Source: Lentibacillus halodurans
GTDB taxonomy: Bacteria; Bacillota; Bacilli; Bacillales; Amphibacillaceae
Length of the DNA stretch: 64,000 nucleotides
Assembly (NCBI RefSeq): GCF_900112045.1
Contig: NZ_FOJW01000007.1
Span: 124,001 to 188,000, forward strand
Direction: 5' to 3'
In this document: positions 57,377 through 64,000 of the stretch, piece after piece
Position numbering within the stretch: position 1 is the first letter of the stretch
Layout: each line of letters begins with the position of its first letter
Made by a program: the position numbers and the translations under genes
Notes under the pieces: model-generated
The model's database searches: none
The model's input: the letters and a program-made list of their open reading frames with translations, nothing else
What the model was told of the DNA's origin: nothing

Positions 57377-57768
57377 AAAAAGCAGGGATGTTAAATCGGG
57401 ATATTGCTTCAATACTGGCAAGAATGGGGCATACCGACACGATTATTATTGCGGACTGTGGACTGCCGCTTCCGGATGACACCGTTACGATTGATCTGTC
57501 GATAAAAATTGGTACACCGGATTTTCTGATGGTGCTTGAGGCGGTAGCCCAAGATATGGTGATTGAAGAAATGACGCTGGCAGAAGAAATCAAAACAGCG
57601 AATTTAGCATTGCATAACCGGCTTAAATCGGACTATGCGGACGTGCCAATTCGGTATATGACACATGAAGGACTAAAAGGTGAAATCAAACATACCAAAG
57701 CAGTTATACGTACAGGGGAATCAACCCCTTTTGCCAATACCATTTTAAAATCAGGCGTTATTTTCTAG
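57373..57768 (+). CDS. rbsD: D-ribose pyranase
   Basis: 131 residues. [20 protein letters not shown] is the RbsD signature with its active-site histidine. It converts beta-ribopyranose to the furanose form used by ribokinase. The start overlaps the rbsK stop (ATGA). Confidence 0.94.
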   Translation: MKKAGMLNRDIASILARMGHTDTIIIADCGLPLPDDTVTIDLSIKIGTPDFLMVLEAVAQDMVIEEMTLAEEIKTANLALHNRLKSDYADVPIRYMTHEGLKGEIKHTKAVIRTGESTPFANTILKSGVIF

Positions 57769-57788
57769 CGGAAAGAGGAGGTGGCATC

Positions 57789-59288
57789 ATGGCAAATACC
57801 CCTTTTGTAGAGATGAAGGGAATCAATAAGTCATTTTCCGGCAATCAGGTTCTAAAAAATGTAAACTTCTCGATCAATCAAGGTGAGGTGCATGCCTTAG
57901 TCGGTGAAAACGGTGCCGGGAAATCGACCCTGATCAAAATATTGACCGGGATCCATAAACGTGATCAAGGTGCTATCAAGCTGAATGGAGAGGAAGTTTA
58001 TTTTTCCCATCCGAAAGAGGCAGAACAACAGGGGATCATGGTTATCCATCAGGAACTGAATATCATTCCGCATTTGACGGTCACCGAAAACATGTTTATA
58101 GGTAAAAATTTGACCTATGGCAAAACCGGTGTTCTGAATACAAAGACAATGCGGAAACAATGTGAAGCAAACTTGCAAAAACTAGGCGTATCGAACATTC
58201 ATCCGGATGACATTGCCGGGGACTTATCAGTCGGCAAACAGCAGATGATTGAAATTGCCCGTGCGATATCTACGAATGCTGAATTGATTGTAATGGATGA
58301 ACCGACTGCTGCATTGACAGACCGTGAAATTGAAAGTCTTTTTGACGTTGTCGAGTCGTTGCGGAAACAAGGTGTTGCGGTAATTTATATTTCACACCGG
58401 ATGGAAGAAATTTTTAGAATCTGTGACCAGATTACCGTCTTGCGTGATGGTGAATATATCGGGACTGAAAATATTACCGATGTGGACTTTGAAGCTATTG
58501 TCAAAATGATGGTTGGACGTGAACTGGGCGAACGGTTTCCGGAGCGGGAACATACTGCCGGTGAAGTTATCTTTGAAGTAAAGGATTTGGCGCGAAAAGG
58601 ATTATTCCAGGATATCAATTTTTCGGTTAAGGAAGGTGAAATTCTGGGTGTTGCCGGATTGATGGGGGCCGGACGTTCAGAAATGGTGGAGACGATTTTC
58701 GGTTATGCCCGGAAACAGAATGGACGGCTATATCTGAATGGTCAGGAATTAACGGTTAAACATCCCTCAGACGCGATTAAAGCGGGCATCGGTTTTATTA
58801 CTGAAGACCGGAAATCGAAAGGGCTGCTCACTGATTTTTCCATAGGGGATAATATTTCACTGACAAATATGAAATCGATCTCCAAAAATGGTGTCATTTC
58901 TGCTAAAAAAGAGCATCGGCTAATTGCTGAATTAATGGATCGGCTAAAAGTTAAAGCGACCGGTGCTGCTCAAGAAGCGAAGGCATTAAGCGGGGGTAAT
59001 CAGCAAAAAGTGGTAATTGCCAAATGGCTCGGCATCAAACCGAAACTGCTCATTTTGGACGAGCCGACAAGAGGTGTTGATGTCGGGGCAAAGAAAGAAA
59101 TCTATTCGATTATGAATGAACTGACCAAAAACGGCGTGGCTATCATCATGGTTTCCTCGGAACTGCCTGAAATTCTAGGTGTCAGTGACCGGATCATGGT
59201 GATTCATGAAGGAAAAATAGCGACCATACTCAATCGTGATGAAGCAGATCAGGAGAAAATTATGACAGCAGCAGCGGGGGGTGAGTGA
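57789..59288 (+). CDS. rbsA: Ribose ABC transporter ATPase
   Basis: 499 residues, two fused ATPase domains. The first has Walker [10 protein letters not shown], signature [13 protein letters not shown] and Walker [10 protein letters not shown]. The second has a degenerate Walker A (GLMGAGRSE), signature [15 protein letters not shown] and [13 protein letters not shown]. This asymmetry is normal for RbsA/MglA. GAAAGAGGAGGTG precedes the ATG. Confidence 0.95.
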   Translation: MANTPFVEMKGINKSFSGNQVLKNVNFSINQGEVHALVGENGAGKSTLIKILTGIHKRDQGAIKLNGEEVYFSHPKEAEQQGIMVIHQELNIIPHLTVTENMFIGKNLTYGKTGVLNTKTMRKQCEANLQKLGVSNIHPDDIAGDLSVGKQQMIEIARAISTNAELIVMDEPTAALTDREIESLFDVVESLRKQGVAVIYISHRMEEIFRICDQITVLRDGEYIGTENITDVDFEAIVKMMVGRELGERFPEREHTAGEVIFEVKDLARKGLFQDINFSVKEGEILGVAGLMGAGRSEMVETIFGYARKQNGRLYLNGQELTVKHPSDAIKAGIGFITEDRKSKGLLTDFSIGDNISLTNMKSISKNGVISAKKEHRLIAELMDRLKVKATGAAQEAKALSGGNQQKVVIAKWLGIKPKLLILDEPTRGVDVGAKKEIYSIMNELTKNGVAIIMVSSELPEILGVSDRIMVIHEGKIATILNRDEADQEKIMTAAAGGE

Positions 59289-59289
59289 G

Positions 59290-60231
59290 ATGAAATTACA
59301 ACAAAAGTTCTTTCATGATTTTTCCAAATTGGGGCCGTTGATCGGACTCATTTTGATGGTTATTTTTCTTGGCTTTATGAGTGATGATTTTTTCACATTG
59401 GATAATATTTTTAATTTGCTGCGGCAAATATCCGTCAATGCGCTGATTGCATTTGGAATGACATTTGTCATTTTGACAGCGGGGATTGACTTATCTGTCG
59501 GATCCTTGCTGGCATTGGGAAGCGCGTTGACAGCAGGCCTGCTGTCAGGTGGCATGGATCCAATTTTAGCGGTATTACTCGGGCTTCTGATTGGGTTGGG
59601 ACTAGGTGCTATTAACGGTTTGATCATTACAAAGGGAAAGGTGGCGCCATTTATTGCTACACTTGCCACGATGACGATTTATCGCGGGGCAACACTTGTT
59701 TATACAGATGGCCGGCCGATCACGGGTCTGTCCGACAGTTTCACCTTTGAAATGATTGGCCGGGGATATGTGTTTGGGATTCCTTTCCCAGTCATTTTGA
59801 TGCTTGGTGTTTTTCTGATTCTTTATTTCGTCCTAAGAAAAACCGTGTTTGGACGTCAGGTCTATGCTATTGGCGGCAATGAGGAAGCGTCTATTTTATC
59901 AGGTATTAAGGCAGATCGGGTCAAAATAGGTGTTTACGCCCTGACCGGGATGTTGTCTGTGTTAGGCGGAGTTATTTTAACAAGCCGGCTGAATTCCGCA
60001 CAGCCTACAGCCGGGGAAATGTTTGAGCTGGATGCCATTGCAGCGGTTGTTATTGGCGGCACAAGTCTTATGGGAGGACGCGGACGGATAACCGGAACAT
60101 TAATCGGGGCTTTGATCATCGGGGTTATAGATAATGGCTTGAATCTGATGAATGTCTCGTCGTTCTACCAGCAAATCGTTAAAGGTGGCGTCATTCTGCT
60201 CGCTGTATTATTGGATAGAAAATCTAAATAA
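59290..60231 (+). CDS. rbsC: Ribose ABC transporter permease
   Basis: 313 residues with about eight to ten membrane segments. FVILTAGIDLSVGSLLALGS and AIGGNEEASILSGIKADRVK, then VVIGGTSLMGGRGRITGT, are the RbsC/AraH marks. ATG at 59290 is one base after the rbsA stop; an in-frame GTG at 59281 would overlap it. GGGGGTGAG provides the ribosome site. Confidence 0.94.
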   Translation: MKLQQKFFHDFSKLGPLIGLILMVIFLGFMSDDFFTLDNIFNLLRQISVNALIAFGMTFVILTAGIDLSVGSLLALGSALTAGLLSGGMDPILAVLLGLLIGLGLGAINGLIITKGKVAPFIATLATMTIYRGATLVYTDGRPITGLSDSFTFEMIGRGYVFGIPFPVILMLGVFLILYFVLRKTVFGRQVYAIGGNEEASILSGIKADRVKIGVYALTGMLSVLGGVILTSRLNSAQPTAGEMFELDAIAAVVIGGTSLMGGRGRITGTLIGALIIGVIDNGLNLMNVSSFYQQIVKGGVILLAVLLDRKSK

Positions 60232-60254
60232 ACTATGTTAAGGAGGAATTTTCA

Positions 60255-61199
60255 ATGACTAAATGGCTAAAGCGAATGGGGATTTTGGCAGTTTTACTGT
60301 TGGTTGTCAGTGCTTGTTCAACAGAAAGTCCAGGTTCAGACGACGAAGACGATACTTCATCTGAAGGAGGTACCGATGATTCCGTAAAAGTCGGGCTTTC
60401 GGTATCCACTTTAAACAATCCGTTTTTCGTAACGCTTCGTGATGGTGCAGAAGCTGCAGCAGAAGAGGCCGGCTACGACATAGTGGTAACGGATGCCCAG
60501 GATGACGCTTCTTCACAATTAAGTGATATTGAAGACTTATTGCAGCAGGATATTGATGTTTTATTAGTTAATCCTGTCGACTCTGAAGCAATTGTCACGG
60601 CGATTGAATCGGCAAATGCACAGGATGTTCCGGTTATCACTGTTGACCGCAGTGCAGAAGGCGGAGAAGTCGTTACGCATATTGCTTCTGATAACGTGTC
60701 AGGCGGAGAAATGGCTGGTGAATTTATCGCAGAGCAGCTCGGCGAAAGCGGGAATATGATAGAGCTTCAAGGTGTTCCAGGTGCATCGGCAACAAATGAA
60801 CGCGGTGAAGGTTTCCATAATGTTGTTGACGAAATGGACGGATTGGAAGTAACGGCCCAGCAATCAGCGAACTTTAACCGTTCTGAAGGTTTGAATGTGA
60901 TGGAAAACATTATCCAAAGCACAGATGAGATTGATGCCGTATTTGCGCACAATGATGAAATGGCGCTTGGTGCAGTAGAGGCACTTGAATCAAATGGCAT
61001 GCTTGATGATGTGCTGGTTGTTGGCTTTGACGCAACAGACGATGCAGTAGCAGCTGTGGAGGAAGGGAAGATGGATGCGACCATTGCCCAGCAGCCGGAA
61101 TTGATCGGTGAAAATGCGATTGATGCTGTCGATTCAGTTGTCAGCGAAGAATCGGTTGATGAGTTTATACCAGTTGAATTGGAGCTTGTGACAGAATAA
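60255..61199 (+). CDS. rbsB: D-ribose-binding lipoprotein
   Basis: 314 residues with lipobox VVSAC, followed by an acidic, serine-rich linker (about 22-45) typical of halophilic Bacillaceae. The ligand domain begins KVGLSVSTLNNPFFVTLRDG; VDRSAEGGEV and NDEMALGAVEAL follow. It delivers ribose to RbsAC. AAGGAGGAA precedes the ATG. Confidence 0.94.
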   Translation: MTKWLKRMGILAVLLLVVSACSTESPGSDDEDDTSSEGGTDDSVKVGLSVSTLNNPFFVTLRDGAEAAAEEAGYDIVVTDAQDDASSQLSDIEDLLQQDIDVLLVNPVDSEAIVTAIESANAQDVPVITVDRSAEGGEVVTHIASDNVSGGEMAGEFIAEQLGESGNMIELQGVPGASATNERGEGFHNVVDEMDGLEVTAQQSANFNRSEGLNVMENIIQSTDEIDAVFAHNDEMALGAVEALESNGMLDDVLVVGFDATDDAVAAVEEGKMDATIAQQPELIGENAIDAVDSVVSEESVDEFIPVELELVTE

Positions 61200-61206
61200 T
61201 TGACTT

Positions 61207-61247
61207 CAGGTCACTTCACTCAGGTGAGGTGGCCTGTTTTATTTCTA
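61207..61247 (+). terminator. Terminator of the rbs operon
   Basis: AGGTCACTTCAC pairs with GTGAGGTGGCCT around a CTCAG-type loop with minor mismatch and is followed by GTTTTATTT. A second hairpin (CCAG...CTGG) with a T-rich tail follows at about 61258-61290. Confidence 0.75.
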
Positions 61248-61414
61248 GCTTTTCATTCTGAACCAGAAGCAAGAGCTGGTTTCGTTTTTGTTTCAAAAAA
61301 AAAAGATTAGGTAATCATTTATCCTTCTTCCAGAGTTCGTGATGTAAAATATGTATATAAATTAAAAGCTGGGGAATTCTATGTGTGTACAGATTTTTAA
61401 GTGTGGTGATGTGT

Positions 61415-61723
61415 ATGAAACCTTCTTTGTTAGTATTCAGTCTTATATTCACAATATACCTGGTAATAGGTCTAATGCAAGCAGAGGCCAAACCAAATGA
61501 GGGTGAAACCAAGCAGCATAACTGGCAGGAATACAGTACCCACTATGAGACAGTTGATGCCGGATCACATGAATATACATACTGGAAGAACTTTATTGAA
61601 CGAACGCGTACGTGTGATATTTCCCATAAATTGAAGTCAGTTGTGTACTATTGTGACCTACACGACCATACCGATTCCCAGATCTTTCTGGAGGAAACCA
61701 TTCATAGTGAAAAGCATAAGTGA
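61415..61723 (+). CDS. Small secreted or membrane-anchored hypothetical protein
   Basis: About 102 residues starting MKPSLLVFSLIFTIYLVIGL, a signal peptide or anchor, with a possible cleavage site after MQAEA. The mature part is charged and has two cysteines (TRTCDISHK and VYYCDLHD) that could form a disulphide. I do not recognise a family. The ribosome site is weak (GTGTGGTGATG), and the frame is also open from GTG at 61385. It stands alone between the rbs terminator and repeats. Confidence 0.5.
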   Translation: MKPSLLVFSLIFTIYLVIGLMQAEAKPNEGETKQHNWQEYSTHYETVDAGSHEYTYWKNFIERTRTCDISHKLKSVVYYCDLHDHTDSQIFLEETIHSEKHK

Positions 61724-61770
61724 CCATATTTTGTTTACCAAAACGTAATCGTTTTTGAGGAAAACGAGGA

Positions 61771-62150
61771 TGGGACACAATTAAAACTTTCCACGCTAAA
61801 GACGAACGATTACAGACAGGGCAGGAAGTGCAGCATTTGACTTTTTCAACAGTCACATCCTTATTCATCGTTGATAACGACTGCGAAAGCGTGACAATGT
61901 GCCTTGGTGTCCTTCCTTCCATTCTGATGTTAGTTGCGCGCGATCATTCACTCCGGCAGCATACTGCGCTTTCCATGGGCATCTTGGAATGCAAAGACTT
62001 CTTTCCTGCGGGGTCTTTGGCTCGTGCTGTTCCCATAGGAGTCTCCGTATGCTGCCTCCGCTCATGTCATGTTGGAGTGCTGATTGTTGAAAGAAAAGCA
62101 TGCACGGAACACATACACGGAACAATATCAATTGAACTTGCTGTCACCTG
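61771..62150. repeat. Dispersed Bacillaceae-type repeat, degenerate copy 2
   Basis: Begins with TGGGACA (61771-61777) like the element at 55014. It shares GCGGGGTCT (62008) and, 33 bases on, GTCTCCGTAT and CCTCCGCT (62041-62062) with that copy. The right inverted end is not recognisable. Open frames in this stretch have no ribosome sites and are considered accidental. Confidence 0.5.
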
Positions 62151-62168
62151 ATGAGAACACGATTCTAA

Positions 62169-62289
62169 GCTGCGGAAAAATGCGACACGCCTGGGGGAAC
62201 GGCGCAAGCCGAAGATCCACTTTGCCAAGTGGTTTTCTTGGCAAAGTTAGCTGAGGCCGTGCCCCTGGAAAGGGCGTATTTTCCGCAGC
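62169..62289. repeat. Long palindromic repeat with nested hairpin
   Basis: Outer arms GCTGCGGAAAAATGCG (62169-62184) and GCGTATTTTCCGCAGC (62274-62289) pair with one mismatch or bulge. Middle arms around TGGGGGAACGGC and GCCGTGCCCC pair next, and an inner perfect hairpin ACTTTGCCAAG/CTTGGCAAAGT lies at 62219-62247. The whole can fold into one 121-base structure and is richer in GC than its surroundings. It resembles a MITE-like or RNA-structured dispersed repeat. From 62290 to 62639 I see no supported feature beyond the rocA ribosome binding site. Confidence 0.65.
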
Positions 62290-62639
62290 GACCATCATGT
62301 ACTCACCAACAAAAGCATGGAAGAAATCAAATCTAAGACCAAGTGACTTCTCCGTTTATGGATCATTCTCAACAAATTTTCAAACATATCTCAAAAGATA
62401 CCCGAACTGTTCCAATCATAGTGGAATCATATCACATCGTTCGGATTTATCTTTGGCTAATATACTTTTGTTCCAGCCTCTTTATTATATCTATTGGATT
62501 TGCTTATAGTGACACAGTTTTGCCGATACACAATTGAGTACCGCAACAATAGAATTCGCTTGTTTGCGTTTTCACTTGGTTTTATAGTAAACTAGTTGAT
62601 GGATTTAATAAATTGCTATTATCATAAGGAGGTTATACT

Positions 62640-64000
62640 TTGGTATTGCCATATAAACACGAACCGTTTACTGACTTTAATGATAAGCAAAATCGTGCTG
62701 ACTATGAAGCGGCTCTCAGAAAAGTGGAGAGTGAGTTGGGGAAAGATTATCCACTTGTAATCGGGGGCGAGAAAGTTTATACCGATGATAAACTTATTTC
62801 GGTAAATCCTGCCAATAAAGAACAGGTGATCGGAAAAGCTTCCATGGCGACGAAAGAGCATGTCGATCAGGCAATGGAAGCAGCAAAGGAAGCTTTTAAA
62901 GCGTGGAGAACATGGACTGCGGAGGAGCGTGCTGAAGTGTTATTCAAGGCAGCGGCTATTGCTCGTCGCCGCAAGCATGAGATTTCTGCATGGATGTCTT
63001 ATGAAGCGAACAAGCCATGGGGACAATCTGATGCGGATACAGCTGAAGGGATTGACTTCCTTGAGTACTATGGACGGCAGATGATCCGTCTTGGACAAGG
63101 CCGTGAAATTAATGACCGTCCAGGGGAGAATAATACGTTCTTCTATCAGCCGCTTGGACCCGGCGTAACCATTCCGCCATGGAACTTTGCCTTTGCCATT
63201 GTCTGCGGAACAACAGTTGGTCCAGTTGTAGCCGGCAACCCGGTATTGATGAAGCCGTCTGAAAACACTCCGGTAATCGCCTATAAATTGATTGAAATTT
63301 TGGAAGAAGCAGGCCTGCCAAAAGGTGTTGTCAACTTCCTGCCGGGTGACCCTGCTGAAATCGGGGATTACCTTGTTGATCATAAAGACACACATTTTAT
63401 TAACTTTACCGGTTCACGTGCAACAGGTACGCGCATCTATAAGCGTGCATCTGAAGTGCATAAAGGGCAGACACACCTGAAACGTGTTGTCGCTGAAATG
63501 GGCGGTAAAGATACGATTATTGTTGACCATGATGCGGACCTGGATCTTGCTGCCAAATCGATTGTTGATTCAGCGTTCGGCTTCCAAGGACAGAAGTGTT
63601 CTGCTTGCTCCCGCGCTATCGTTCATCAGGATGTCTATGACGAAGTGCTCGAAAAAGCTTTAGAAAAGGCCAAAGCCTATACAGTTGGAAATCCTGGTGA
63701 AGAAGATGTGCCAATGGGCGGTGTCGTGAACCAGAAGCAGTTTGATAAGATTAAAGATTATATTGAAGTAGGTAAACAAGAAGGTGAACTTGTTTACGGC
63801 GGGGAAACCGATGATTCCAAAGGCTATTTTGTGCATCCAACGATCTTTAAGGATATGGATCCGGAAGGCCGCATCATGCAGGAAGAAATCTTTGGTCCTG
63901 TCGTCGGATTTGCCAAAGCAAAAGACTTTGATGAACTCTTGGATATTGCTAACAACACAGATTATGCCCTGACTGGTGCCGTTATTTCCAATAATCGTGC
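62640..64000 (+). CDS. rocA: 1-pyrroline-5-carboxylate dehydrogenase, 5-prime part (runs off the right edge)
   Basis: 453 codons are present with no stop. It oxidises glutamate semialdehyde (from proline or arginine) to glutamate with [23 protein letters not shown] at the N-terminus is typical of RocA/PruA of Bacillaceae. Catalytic features seen: [12 protein letters not shown] (Asn), the cofactor region FTGSRATG, the glutamate in [14 protein letters not shown], and the nucleophile cysteine in [12 protein letters not shown]. The start is TTG at 62640, with AAGGAGG seven bases upstream. About 60 residues are missing at the right edge. Confidence 0.93.
   Translation, partial: MVLPYKHEPFTDFNDKQNRADYEAALRKVESELGKDYPLVIGGEKVYTDDKLISVNPANKEQVIGKASMATKEHVDQAMEAAKEAFKAWRTWTAEERAEVLFKAAAIARRRKHEISAWMSYEANKPWGQSDADTAEGIDFLEYYGRQMIRLGQGREINDRPGENNTFFYQPLGPGVTIPPWNFAFAIVCGTTVGPVVAGNPVLMKPSENTPVIAYKLIEILEEAGLPKGVVNFLPGDPAEIGDYLVDHKDTHFINFTGSRATGTRIYKRASEVHKGQTHLKRVVAEMGGKDTIIVDHDADLDLAAKSIVDSAFGFQGQKCSACSRAIVHQDVYDEVLEKALEKAKAYTVGNPGEEDVPMGGVVNQKQFDKIKDYIEVGKQEGELVYGGETDDSKGYFVHPTIFKDMDPEGRIMQEEIFGPVVGFAKAKDFDELLDIANNTDYALTGAVISNNR

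Noticed and set aside
61828-62151. Open frame of 107 codons in the second dispersed repeat
   Set aside because: No ribosome site or recognisable protein, and it coincides with the non-coding repeat.
62343-62537. Open frame of 64 codons with a hydrophobic stretch before rocA
   Set aside because: No ribosome binding site and an AT-rich chance composition; a tiny membrane protein is possible but not supported.

Overview
The window looks like the chromosome of a low-to-middle GC Gram-positive bacterium of the Bacillaceae, most like the moderately halophilic Virgibacillus/Lentibacillus/Oceanobacillus group. This is judged from the encoded proteins, strong AAGGAGG ribosome binding sites, a T-box leader, CcpA-type cre sites, the B. 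subtilis-like order of the ilv-leu and rbs operons, and many sodium-coupled or TRAP transporters. No species is claimed.

Layout. (1) 1-13,440: branched-chain amino acid block: end of a leftward aminotransferase gene, a BASS-family transporter, ilvD with its own promoter, then ilvB-ilvN-ilvC-leuA-leuB-leuC-leuD-ilvA behind a promoter, an upstream cre site and a T-box leader. (2) 13,550-21,160: panD, a broken MNT nucleotidyltransferase gene, a TAXI-type TRAP transporter whose binding protein has its two halves in swapped order, an ArsR/AHSA1 pair, a decayed ISL3 transposase, a nitroreductase and tRNA-Ala. (3) 21,790-25,770: SSS symporter, amidohydrolase, carboxylesterase. (4) 25,870-36,215: a sugar locus with LacI regulator, SIS isomerase, PfkB kinase, ABC importer without ATPase, DUF2961/GH172 hydrolase, a secreted DUF4185-like (GH183-like) protein and a second binding protein. 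It is bracketed by the intact esterase gene and a decayed piece of a second copy. (5) 36,530-45,680: acyl-CoA catabolism: ACAD11-like dehydrogenase, SDR, TetR, thioesterase, APH-type kinase, ComB-family phosphatase, quinone oxidoreductase, acyl-CoA ligase, a vestige of a 3-hydroxyacyl-CoA dehydrogenase, and enoyl-CoA hydratase. (6) 45,790-55,000: L-2-hydroxyglutarate oxidase, a DctB-like binding protein facing a DctS/DctR two-component system, and a second TAXI-TRAP system plus SDR. (7) 55,360-61,200: rbsR-K-D-A-C-B with tandem operators. (8) 61,200-64,000: a small exported protein, dispersed repeats and the start of rocA.

Most notable points. The sugar locus reads as a complete route for a furanosyl glycan, most attractively D-arabinan: secreted endo-enzyme, importer, cytoplasmic exo-enzyme, kinase, then an isomerase of the arabinose-5-phosphate type feeding ribulose 5-phosphate. 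The acyl-CoA operon pairs a separate APH kinase with an ACAD11-type dehydrogenase, as expected for 4-hydroxy-acid breakdown through 4-phosphoacyl-CoA, and adds an unexplained ComB phosphatase. The TAXI protein at 14,812-15,813 appears circularly permuted. All functional statements are inferences from sequence; no database search was run.
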